From Coprobacter secundus (GTDB lineage Bacteria; Bacteroidota; Bacteroidia; Bacteroidales; Coprobacteraceae): a stretch of 64,000 nucleotides of DNA. Where the stretch lies: positions 124,001-188,000 of the forward strand of contig JTDA01000004.1 of NCBI GenBank assembly GCA_000803105.1, written 5' to 3'. The first letter of the stretch is position 1, and the number at the start of each line of letters is the position of its first letter. Below the pieces are notes generated by a model. The model made no database searches, was not told where the DNA came from, and was given only the letters and a program-made list of their open reading frames with translations. The translations under genes were made by a program, and so were the position numbers. Below are positions 25,024 to 32,933 of the stretch, piece by piece.

Positions 25024-27810
25024 TTAATCCAACACATCCATAACGGCAGAAAAACGATAAACACCAGGTTGCAATAAAAAAGACATAATATGATCTTTCT
25101 GGGATATTAATTCTATGCCTTCAGAATGAGTCCAACTACGACCATTCTCTTTTACAGAAGAAGCACTAACTCCGGGTAGCTTCAAGACAGCAGTCGTATT
25201 AGGCGGCACTACTACCTGCATATTCAAGTTTTTTCCTTCGAGAGCCCACTCAGATATAATATCTCCATACATAGAATCATAACGAGACTTCACCCGTTTC
25301 GGACCTTCAGTTGTAATCCAAGGTGAAATAACGAAATGTTTGAATCCTGCTTCTGGCCGCTGTATTCCTCCTAATGCCTCAATAAACCAACTACCAATAT
25401 ATAAATAAGAACTATGCAAAGCAGAACCTCGACACTCCCAATCTTCAAAAAAAGTCCCATTTCCACACTTCAACATATATCCCCAACTTGGAAAATCCTC
25501 TTTTATTGCCATTTCATATATAAGGTCGTTACGTCCACTGTCTAACAAAGTATGAAACAAAAATGAACCAGCTGTAATACCTCCCCAGAAATGCCCCTTA
25601 CGATTTATAAGGATTTCATGTTCGAGCCGTTTCCAAACTTTATCTTTCAGATTCTGAGGTGGCAAGTTTACCATTATTGCCATAGCCAAATATGCAGGGT
25701 AACCATTTACATAACTATTGTCTGCAGCATTAAAGAAAGTCGTATGTACGGCCCTACGCACCTGAGATGCTCTTTCCCGGTAACTCTTTGCAGTATCCAC
25801 CTCACCCAATATATCTGCGATAGAGGCCGCTGTTTCAAGGCTATAAATCCAATGACAGTTATTGAAAAACAAAGTCTCCCGAGTATCACCAAGCGCTTTT
25901 CCTTGCTTTTCCATAGCTTTACGTTCCGGCCAAGCCGCAGGCCAAAGCCAATCACCCAGAAAACTCCACTTTCCTCCCCACCGAACCAACATATCTTCAC
26001 GAGAATGTGTCTCTACAAAACCAAGCCATTTCTTTATTGTTGGAAAACTCTCGGAAAGAACACGTTTGTCTCCATATTGCCGGTATATCTCCCATGGTAA
26101 TGTAACACAATAACCACTCCATGAAGGTCCACCCCCTCCAATTCGAGTAGGTGCCGTATAAGGAACATTTCCATCCTCTACCTGTACATCTCTCCAATCT
26201 TCCATCCATTTATAATAAAATGCTCCTAAATCATAATTACCCAGTGCTGTGCGTGTAGTAGCCAAAGCATCTCCACCATAACCACAACGTTCCCGATGTG
26301 GACAATCAACAACATAATTCCCTAAACTCAAGTTTTCAAAAGTCCACAAAGTCGTATTATATATATCATTCAAAAGAGGTATATCACATTCAAAACTGCC
26401 TGTACGCTGATAATCAGGACGAATCAACCATCCTCGGATATCTTTCAACTCCGGCTTCGATCGTAAACCGCTTACCTGCACCCAACGACCGGTCATGTAA
26501 TTAAAACGGTTACAAAATTTCCCTTCTCCGGCAGGACCTATTTTATAAATGCTATGTATACCAAAACTTACAGTATCATTTTCTCTTTCAGAAAACTGAA
26601 ATACAACAGAATCACCGGGCTGACCATTAAATCTCATTTCAAACCATCCGGCATAATTTATTCCCATATCAACCCTATATGTACCCGGAGATATTTCGCT
26701 GACAGAGAGAGGTTTTATTTCTTTTACCAAACGATTCGGTTCTGTTTTATCCGCAGATACAATAATTTTAGGCTCATAAACCTTAGCTTGCGACCAATCA
26801 GTATCATCAAACCCTATAGTATTCCAACCCGGCTTTTCTAATGAAGCATCATAAAACTCTCCACCAAAATGATGCGCTTCCCAATAGCCAATCAAGGTAT
26901 TGGGACTGGCATGTACCTTCCAAGTTTCATCAGAAACAATCCGTTGTTTTTCTCCAGATAAGAATGCCATCTCCGTCTGAACCAAGGCCATAGGTATGGC
27001 GGGCTCCCCTGCACGCTGATAGGCCGGAAATATCGACCATGAAACTCCCAGCCATAAAGCTATCACATTTTCGCCTGAATTTAGATATTGCGTAATATCA
27101 TACGTCATATAACGTGCACGGGATTTATGGTCGGTAACCGAAGGTGAAAGAACGGCATCTCCTACTTTCCGGCCATTAACATACAACTCATGATAACCGA
27201 TAGACGCTACATATATAATAGCATCCTGAACTTTTTCCGGCAAATCAAACGTTTTACGGAACCATGGGTCAGACATTTTGTTATCTATTTTTTGTCCACC
27301 GACACTTTGTCGTTCCATCAACTCACACCCGATCCATCGACCCGACCAGTTATCTGGAAATAATCCCATACGCCAAAACCCAGGAGAGCTCCAAGCGGAC
27401 CAGTTACCTTGCTCGTCACATATGCGAACTTTCCAAAAACACTTTTGATTTGATTCTAAAGATTTTCCTTTATATACTATATTGACCGACTCATCTGAAA
27501 CGACACATCCACTATTCCATAAATCTCCTTTATCTCGCCGTAATAATTCCGATGAACTTGCCACCAAAATCTCATAAGCTGTTTGTTTTTTCCCTCGAAC
27601 GGCTGTTGGAACCTGCATTTTCCAACTCAAACGCGGTTGGCGAACATCTATTCCTAACGGACTATCCAAATACTCGCACCGTAAATCTTTCAGTTTAATA
27701 ACTGAGACACTCGAAATATTTTTGCTCTCGCCCCCTTTGCCAAAAGCAATAAGAGAATTTAAAAGACAAAAAATAGTACCTAAACTATATAATAGTCTCA
27801 ATCGGCTCAT
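25024..27810 (-). CDS. GH78 alpha-L-rhamnosidase
   Basis: A 928-residue exported enzyme (signal peptide about 1-24) with the usual bacterial rhamnosidase layout: N-terminal FnIII/beta domain (LRCEYLDSPLGIDVRQPRLSW), lectin-like beta domain (FRKTFDLPEKV ... YELYVNG-type), the (alpha/alpha)6 catalytic barrel and a C-terminal beta domain. The catalytic block DCPHRERCGYGGD carries Asp502, Glu507 and Asp514 with the same spacing as the three acidic residues known from Bacillus RhaB. A further Glu in TFFEDWECRG is the probable base. It releases terminal L-rhamnose from rhamnogalacturonan, arabinogalactan or glycosides. Its promoter shares the 42-bp operator with the GH130 gene. Confidence 0.93.
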   Translation of the reverse strand: MSRLRLLYSLGTIFCLLNSLIAFGKGGESKNISSVSVIKLKDLRCEYLDSPLGIDVRQPRLSWKMQVPTAVRGKKQTAYEILVASSSELLRRDKGDLWNSGCVVSDESVNIVYKGKSLESNQKCFWKVRICDEQGNWSAWSSPGFWRMGLFPDNWSGRWIGCELMERQSVGGQKIDNKMSDPWFRKTFDLPEKVQDAIIYVASIGYHELYVNGRKVGDAVLSPSVTDHKSRARYMTYDITQYLNSGENVIALWLGVSWSIFPAYQRAGEPAIPMALVQTEMAFLSGEKQRIVSDETWKVHASPNTLIGYWEAHHFGGEFYDASLEKPGWNTIGFDDTDWSQAKVYEPKIIVSADKTEPNRLVKEIKPLSVSEISPGTYRVDMGINYAGWFEMRFNGQPGDSVVFQFSERENDTVSFGIHSIYKIGPAGEGKFCNRFNYMTGRWVQVSGLRSKPELKDIRGWLIRPDYQRTGSFECDIPLLNDIYNTTLWTFENLSLGNYVVDCPHRERCGYGGDALATTRTALGNYDLGAFYYKWMEDWRDVQVEDGNVPYTAPTRIGGGGPSWSGYCVTLPWEIYRQYGDKRVLSESFPTIKKWLGFVETHSREDMLVRWGGKWSFLGDWLWPAAWPERKAMEKQGKALGDTRETLFFNNCHWIYSLETAASIADILGEVDTAKSYRERASQVRRAVHTTFFNAADNSYVNGYPAYLAMAIMVNLPPQNLKDKVWKRLEHEILINRKGHFWGGITAGSFLFHTLLDSGRNDLIYEMAIKEDFPSWGYMLKCGNGTFFEDWECRGSALHSSYLYIGSWFIEALGGIQRPEAGFKHFVISPWITTEGPKRVKSRYDSMYGDIISEWALEGKNLNMQVVVPPNTTAVLKLPGVSASSVKENGRSWTHSEGIELISQKDHIMSFLLQPGVYRFSAVMDVLD

Positions 27811-27849
27811 AATTGCACACCTTTTTTAATTTATTATTATCTAATGATG

Positions 27850-27857
27850 CAAAAATA
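27850..27857 (-). promoter_or_regulatory. -7 promoter element of the GH78 gene
   Basis: TATTTTTG on the minus strand fits TAnnTTTG, 39 nt upstream of the start codon at 27810. The 42-bp operator candidate starts 22 nt upstream of it, the same distance as at the GH130 gene. Confidence 0.6.
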
Positions 27858-27879
27858 ACCCTACATATTTTGTAAAAAG

Positions 27880-27921
27880 AATACTTTATTATCCAACACT
27901 GATACTTTCTCTACAAAATAC
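27880..27921 (-). promoter_or_regulatory. candidate AraC operator upstream of the GH78 gene
   Basis: A 42-bp element identical at 38 of 42 positions to 24661-24702. TACTTT half-sites (+ strand) lie at 27882 and 27903, again 21 bp apart, and the distance to the -7 box is again 22 nt. It sits in the short gap just below the AraC gene, so that regulator is the natural candidate to bind it. Confidence 0.7.
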
Positions 27922-27932
27922 AGCAAATAAGA

Positions 27933-28811
27933 CTACAAAAAAATACGGGATTCAGTATAATTTTCTCGAAATTCTTTGGGTGTGCACCCTTTCTTCTTTT
28001 TGAATATCCGGTTAAAATTTGATATATTATTGAAACCACAGGCGAAACAAATCTCGGCAATACTGGTAGTCGTATCGACCAACATTCGAGTAGCGTATCC
28101 CAAACGAATTTCATTCAACGAATCAACAAAACTCCGACTTGTACGCTTCTTGAAAAAACGACTAAAAGAAACGTCTGTCATTCCTACCAAACCGGCAACA
28201 TCTGAAAGATGTATCTCGCGAGAATAATTTTCCAACATATAATTATATGCTTTCTCTATACGCCGGCTTTTATACACTTTAACATCACTCTCCATTGTCG
28301 GGCTGGCCAATTCTCTCATCGATGTATCCAAAGATAAATCATATAATATTCCAAAAAGTTTAAACACTGAATGAGCCCCTTCTCTCTCAGAATATAAAGA
28401 ATACAACCTCTCTTTTATCTGTTCAATGGCTTCCCTCGAAAATGTCAATCCGTAATTCGCTCTTTGAAGCATCTCCCTGAGAGAACACAATTGGTTTTTC
28501 TGCAACAACTGGTCATTTAGCAAATCACGATGAAACTGTATCGTAATTTCTTTTATCTCCTTCGAGTGACAATTGTAATTTGTCCAACCATGTTCAAGAT
28601 TAGGATTCACAATCAAAGTCAATTCCAAATCTCCAATTTCTTCAATACTATCTCCAACGATTCGTTTTGCACCGGCAGCATTCTCTATAAAATTGAGTTC
28701 GCATTCGGCATGAGTATGTATAGGAAAAGTAAATTCTGTCTTTTCCCTCGAAAAAATCATAAAACAATCTTTGCTCGATAATGGCGTTACTTCTCTGAAT
28801 ACTGTGTTCAT
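27933..28811 (-). CDS. AraC family transcriptional regulator with cupin-type sensor domain
   Basis: A 292-residue cytoplasmic protein. Residues about 15-150 form a cupin-like ligand domain (FTFPIHTHAECELNFIEN, ELTLIVNPNLEHGW). Residues about 185-290 are the double helix-turn-helix: RRIEKAYNYMLENYSREIHLSDVAGLVGMT... and SIAEICFACGFNNISNFNRIFKKKKGCTPKEFREN, both canonical for AraC/XylS. It has no signal peptide, TM segment or sensor kinase, unlike the hybrid two-component regulators common in such loci. It lies upstream of GH78 on the same strand and probably activates GH78 and GH130 through the shared element. The inducer is unknown, perhaps rhamnose or a mannosyl sugar. Confidence 0.9.
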   Translation of the reverse strand: MNTVFREVTPLSSKDCFMIFSREKTEFTFPIHTHAECELNFIENAAGAKRIVGDSIEEIGDLELTLIVNPNLEHGWTNYNCHSKEIKEITIQFHRDLLNDQLLQKNQLCSLREMLQRANYGLTFSREAIEQIKERLYSLYSEREGAHSVFKLFGILYDLSLDTSMRELASPTMESDVKVYKSRRIEKAYNYMLENYSREIHLSDVAGLVGMTDVSFSRFFKKRTSRSFVDSLNEIRLGYATRMLVDTTTSIAEICFACGFNNISNFNRIFKKKKGCTPKEFRENYTESRIFL

Positions 28812-28841
28812 GGTTAATAATTAATCATTTAGAAAACGTTT

Positions 28842-28849
28842 CAAATATA
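28842..28849 (-). promoter_or_regulatory. -7 promoter element of the araC-type gene
   Basis: TATATTTG on the minus strand, 31 nt before the start codon at 28811. No good -33 TTTG was found at the usual 19-21 nt. Confidence 0.45.
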
Positions 28850-29300
28850 CTTAATCTTTAATTATAATAAATAATATAAAAGTAAAAAGTTTCTTATACA
28901 GTCAGATACAGTTACTTAATAATCAAAATTAAATCCGAAATCACGATAAACAACTCTCAATCCTTCTATATGCTACCTACAAAATAATCGGTAACCCTAA
29001 ACATACTGACAATGACTGACATCTAAAATAAAACAAACTATAATCAAAATACAATTAATGAAATCCACTCCATAACAATCATACTTCCAATAACGGATAA
29101 TATCATCATATTGTCTTCTAACTGTTCTTTTTATATAAACGAACATACAATATCAATAATTGTACAAATAATAAAATATATCAGACCGATACAAAACATA
29201 ATAAAAAATCCGTAGTCCATACTCCAAAAGGAAGAATATAGCAATAAGAAATTTATTTATTTCATTCTATATAAAATTTAGAGAATATCGAGCTTTTTTG

Positions 29301-29308
29301 TACTTTTG
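29301..29308 (+). promoter_or_regulatory. -7 promoter element of ffh
   Basis: TACTTTTG matches TAnnTTTG, 45 nt before the ffh start. At the expected -33 position there is only TTTA. Confidence 0.5.
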
Positions 29309-29352
29309 TGTTTTTAAATAAAATGCGATTATCAAAAGGAAAATAAATATAT

Positions 29353-30681
29353 ATGTTTGAGAATTTAAGTGACAGACTTGAACGCTCGTTTAAAATACTA
29401 AAAGGTGAAGGCAAAATCACTGAAATAAACGTAGCAGAAACATTAAAAGATGTACGCCGCGCATTACTTGATGCCGATGTGAATTATAAAGTTGCCAAAC
29501 AATTTACCGATACTGTAAAGGCCAAAGCTCTGGGGATGGATGTACTTACATCAGTAAAACCCGGACAATTGATGGTCAAAATTGTACATGATGAATTGGC
29601 AGCCCTGATGGGAGGTGAAGCTGTTGACGTACAAATCAGTGGCAATCCAGCTATCATATTAATGTCAGGATTACAAGGTTCTGGTAAAACAACCTTCTCT
29701 GGTAAATTGGCCAACCTGATGAAAAACAAACGGTCAAAGAAGCCGTTGCTGGTAGCAGGAGACGTATATCGTCCGGCTGCCATTGAGCAATTAAAAGTAT
29801 TAGGTGAACAGATACAAGTTCCAGTTTATACAGAAGAAGGGAATAAAAATCCGGTACAAATTGCTCAAAATGCCATAAAACAAGCCCGTCAAGATGGTAA
29901 TGACTTAGTGATAATCGATACGGCAGGTCGTTTAGCCATTGATGAACAGATGATGCAGGAAATCAAAGCTATTAAAGATGCTGTAAACCCTCAGGAAATT
30001 TTGTTTGTTGTAGACTCGATGACAGGTCAAGATGCTGTAAATACAGCAAAAGAGTTTAATGACCGCCTCGATTTCACAGGAGTTGTCTTAACCAAACTTG
30101 ACGGTGATACCCGCGGTGGTGCCGCGCTCTCTATACGTACTGTTGTAAACAAACCTATTAAGTTTGTAGGTACCGGTGAAAAAATGGAAGCATTGGATGT
30201 CTTCCATCCAGCTCGTATGGCCGACCGTATATTGGGAATGGGAGATATAGTATCTCTTGTCGAACGCGCTCAAGAACAATATGATGAAGAAGAAGCTAAA
30301 CGGCTACAAAAAAAGATTGCCAAAAATCAGTTTGATTTCAATGATTTTATCAGTCAGATACAGCAAATAAAAAAGATGGGTAATCTGAAAGAACTGGCAT
30401 CAATGATTCCAGGAGTAGGTAAAGCAATAAAAGACATGGATATCGATGATAATGCATTTAAAAGTATCGAAGCTATCATCTACTCCATGACTCCCAAAGA
30501 ACGGACAAATCCGGAAATACTGAACGGCAGCCGCCGACAACGTATTGCTGCCGGTAGCGGAACTTCCATTCAAGAAGTAAACCGGTTGATTAAGCAATTC
30601 GATGAGACACGGAAAATGATGCGAATGGTAACACAAGCAAAAAATCCGGCTCGAATGATGCGAGGAATAAAAAGACGGTAA
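29353..30681 (+). CDS. ffh: signal recognition particle protein Ffh
   Basis: A 442-residue SRP54 homologue of normal length. N domain (1-85; MFENLSDRLERSFKILKG); G domain with P-loop GLQGSGKTTFSGK (about 105-118), DTAGR (G3) and TKLDGDTRGGAAL (G4/insert); C-terminal Met-rich M domain (about 300-435; MIPGVGKAIKDMD, GSRRQRIAAGSGTSIQEVNRLIKQF, KMMRMV). It binds the SRP RNA and signal sequences and, with FtsY, targets inner-membrane proteins. The SRP RNA gene was not found in this window. It is followed by a structured intergenic segment and folD on the same strand. Confidence 0.98.
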   Translation: MFENLSDRLERSFKILKGEGKITEINVAETLKDVRRALLDADVNYKVAKQFTDTVKAKALGMDVLTSVKPGQLMVKIVHDELAALMGGEAVDVQISGNPAIILMSGLQGSGKTTFSGKLANLMKNKRSKKPLLVAGDVYRPAAIEQLKVLGEQIQVPVYTEEGNKNPVQIAQNAIKQARQDGNDLVIIDTAGRLAIDEQMMQEIKAIKDAVNPQEILFVVDSMTGQDAVNTAKEFNDRLDFTGVVLTKLDGDTRGGAALSIRTVVNKPIKFVGTGEKMEALDVFHPARMADRILGMGDIVSLVERAQEQYDEEEAKRLQKKIAKNQFDFNDFISQIQQIKKMGNLKELASMIPGVGKAIKDMDIDDNAFKSIEAIIYSMTPKERTNPEILNGSRRQRIAAGSGTSIQEVNRLIKQFDETRKMMRMVTQAKNPARMMRGIKRR

Positions 30682-30704
30682 AATTTTAATATAAAAGGTC
30701 AAAC

Positions 30705-30797
30705 ATGAAAACCACCGCTTCCGAAATACTCAAGCTACAAAATAAAAAAAGACTTTTCCTTCTACTGTAGCAAGGCATATTCGAGACCGGTGGTTTT
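30705..30797 (+). ncRNA. structured ffh-folD intergenic element enclosing a 21-codon ORF
   Basis: Three nested stems close a 90-nt segment: AAAACCACCG (30708-30717) with CGGTGGTTTT (30788-30797), CGAAATA (30722-30728) with TATTCG (30778-30783) and GCTAC (30734-30738) with GTAGC (30767-30771). The same stretch contains an ATG-to-TAG frame at 30705-30770 (MKTTASEILKLQNKKRLFLL-L). It could be a terminator, a leader-type attenuator before folD, or a remnant of a small inverted-repeat element. It has no recognised Rfam-type signature. Listed as ncRNA only because the structure is the best-supported feature. Confidence 0.35.
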
Positions 30798-30821
30798 GTT
30801 ATTATAAATATTATATACATT

Positions 30822-31700
30822 ATGCAATTGATAGACGGAAAGGCTATTGCCGATCAGATTAAAAAAGAAATTGCGGCAGAAGTAGAAGAAATTAAAGCTG
30901 CCGGCGGTAAGATACCTCATTTGGCTGCTATTTTAGTAGGCCATGACGGAGGAAGTGAAACATATGTAGCCCATAAAGTAAAAGCGTGTGAACAGTGCGG
31001 TTTCAAATCCACCTTAATCCGTTTTGAGAACGACGTTACCGAAGAAGAACTCCTTGCCGAAGTCGAACGGCTCAACCAAGATGATGACGTCGACGGGTTC
31101 ATCGTACAGTTACCTTTACCTAAACATATTTCAGAGCAAAAAGTTATTGAAGCTGTAGACTATCGAAAAGACGTAGATGGTTTCCATCCTATAAATGTAG
31201 GCCGTATGTCTATCGGTTTGCCATGTTTCGTGTCGGCAACCCCTGCTGGTATCATGGAATTACTAAAACGTTATAACATAGAGACTAAAGGTAAACACTG
31301 TGTCGTATTAGGACGCAGCAATATCGTAGGTAAACCTGTAGCCACGCTGATGATGCAAAAAAGTAACCCCGGAAATGCTACAGTAACAGTATGCCACAGC
31401 TACTCCCAAAACCTAAAAGAAATGTGTTTACAAGCTGACATCATCATTGCAGCTTTAGGTGTACCCGAATTTCTAAAAGGAGACATGGTTAAAGAAGGTG
31501 CAACGGTTATAGATGTAGGTACTACACGGGTACCTTCTGATAAAACTAAATCAGGTTTTAAATTGACTGGTGATGTGAAATTTGATGAAGTAGCTCCCAA
31601 ATGCGCCTATATTACTCCTGTTCCGGGAGGTGTAGGCCCCATGACTATTGTATCATTAATGCGTAATACATTGTTAGCTGGTAAGAAAGCTATCTATTAA
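30822..31700 (+). CDS. folD: bifunctional methylenetetrahydrofolate dehydrogenase / methenyltetrahydrofolate cyclohydrolase FolD
   Basis: A 292-residue cytoplasmic enzyme of normal length. Substrate domain: SETYVAHKVKACEQCGF (the YxxxK pair of the active site is in YVAHK) and DVDGFIVQLPLPKHI. NADP domain: CVVLGRSNIVGKPVA. C-terminal signature: PVPGGVGPMTIVSLMRNTL. It interconverts 5,10-methylene-, methenyl- and 10-formyl-tetrahydrofolate, and 10-formyl-THF also feeds Fmt, which is encoded about 8 kb away. It follows ffh with a 140-base structured gap and ends at a strong bidirectional terminator. Confidence 0.98.
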   Translation: MQLIDGKAIADQIKKEIAAEVEEIKAAGGKIPHLAAILVGHDGGSETYVAHKVKACEQCGFKSTLIRFENDVTEEELLAEVERLNQDDDVDGFIVQLPLPKHISEQKVIEAVDYRKDVDGFHPINVGRMSIGLPCFVSATPAGIMELLKRYNIETKGKHCVVLGRSNIVGKPVATLMMQKSNPGNATVTVCHSYSQNLKEMCLQADIIIAALGVPEFLKGDMVKEGATVIDVGTTRVPSDKTKSGFKLTGDVKFDEVAPKCAYITPVPGGVGPMTIVSLMRNTLLAGKKAIY

Positions 31701-31708
31701 TCTATTTC

Positions 31709-31754
31709 TAATATAATAAAAGGGATAAATTAATTTATCCCTTTTATTATATTA
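31709..31754. terminator. bidirectional terminator, 46-bp perfect palindrome
   Basis: Two 23-bp arms (31709-31731 and 31732-31754) are perfect reverse complements with no spacer. The core AAAAGGGATAAATT is flanked by A/T tracts, so either strand yields a stem followed by U-rich sequence. It sits between convergent folD and cydB and serves both. Confidence 0.85.
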
Positions 31755-31775
31755 TCTCTCAATGATTTAGTTATA

Positions 31776-32927
31776 TCAATATTTGTGTTCTCCACTCTCC
31801 ATTTCCAGTTCAGTAATAGGTGCTCGGTCCATCGCCCGCCAAGCATAGAAAATATAGCCCAACACAAATGGTAAAAGCAATGACACAACACTCATTACTT
31901 CAAGGGTAAACAAACTTGATGAACTATTATAAATAGTCAATGAACTTTGCATATCGGTAGCTGAAGGATAATAAGGCGTATTATTATATCCAGCCAGAAA
32001 AAACAAGCTCAACACCACAAGCACCGTTCCTATACCACTAAACCATATTCCCAAACGCCATTTTGTTGCAAATGCAGCTCGTATTATAGCATATAAGACA
32101 CTTGCTACTCCTGCCAAAAATAAGACAGCAACCCAAGGCATCTCTACCAAATTAAAGAAATACTTGTACGGTCGTACATATATTTCAGAACTTCCGTCAG
32201 CAAACTCATAGCCATCGGACAACAACGTTACAGCAACAAAAGTCAAAAATAAAACCACAAACGGAATGGCATTATACAATACCTGTCGACGACAACGGAT
32301 ATAAATCGTATCATCATCTATATTATTCATAAAATAAAGAGAAGCCTGTACACGTGCCAAGAAAAATACCGTAACGCCCAGCAACAAATTGCGCCAATCA
32401 ACAATGGCCTCCAAACCATGAGACGGATTTTGCCAAGTCGAAATCACCGGCATAGATACATCCATCAAATTATTCTTATCTATTCTAAAATCAGCTCCAG
32501 TAAAAAACGTTCCCACAGCGATACCCAATAAGATAATGCCAACAAACCCATTTATTAATAAAAAAATATCATACACCTTAGTTCCCAATAAATTACCTTT
32601 TTTGGAACGATATTCATATGAAACCGCTTGTATAATAAAGCTAAACAATATAGCCATCCATAACCAATAAGCTCCACCAAAGCTGGTAGAATAAAATAAC
32701 GGAAATGATGCAAAAAATGCACCTCCGAAAACGACCAAAGTAGTAAACGTAAACTCCCACTTACGTCCTAAAGAATTTACGAGCATAGTCTTTTCAATCG
32801 GTTTTTTGGCTACTGCCGAAAATAAGGTCTGTCCTCCCTGAACAAAAAGCAAAAAAACGAGTAATGCACCCAACAGAGAGATAAGAAACCACCAATAGTG
32901 CTGATAAAAAAATTCATTCAGTTCCAT
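31776..32927 (-). CDS. cydB: cytochrome bd quinol oxidase subunit II
   Basis: A 383-residue polytopic membrane protein with about eight to nine TM helices, starting YQHYWWFLISLLGALLVFLLFVQGGQTLF (the conserved N-terminal helix of CydB). GRKWEFTFTTLVVFGGAFFASFPLFYSTSFGGAYW is the family core. It pairs with CydA as the high-affinity terminal oxidase that reduces O2 to water with quinol, giving nanaerobic respiration and O2 protection in Bacteroidales. Gap to cydA is 6 bases. Confidence 0.95.
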   Translation of the reverse strand: MELNEFFYQHYWWFLISLLGALLVFLLFVQGGQTLFSAVAKKPIEKTMLVNSLGRKWEFTFTTLVVFGGAFFASFPLFYSTSFGGAYWLWMAILFSFIIQAVSYEYRSKKGNLLGTKVYDIFLLINGFVGIILLGIAVGTFFTGADFRIDKNNLMDVSMPVISTWQNPSHGLEAIVDWRNLLLGVTVFFLARVQASLYFMNNIDDDTIYIRCRRQVLYNAIPFVVLFLTFVAVTLLSDGYEFADGSSEIYVRPYKYFFNLVEMPWVAVLFLAGVASVLYAIIRAAFATKWRLGIWFSGIGTVLVVLSLFFLAGYNNTPYYPSATDMQSSLTIYNSSSSLFTLEVMSVVSLLLPFVLGYIFYAWRAMDRAPITELEMESGEHKY

Positions 32928-32933
32928 AATATT

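Larger units (their letters stand above)
28812..29352. other. 541-base AT-rich divergent intergenic region
   Basis: It separates the glycan locus from the core-gene block. No gene, RNA or repeat was recognised. It contains the -7 box of the AraC gene at one end and that of ffh at the other. Confidence 0.5.

Noticed and set aside
30705..30797. Possible 4.5S SRP RNA next to ffh
   Set aside because: The conserved GGAA-tetraloop and asymmetric-loop sequence of the SRP RNA S-domain is not present at the apex on either strand.
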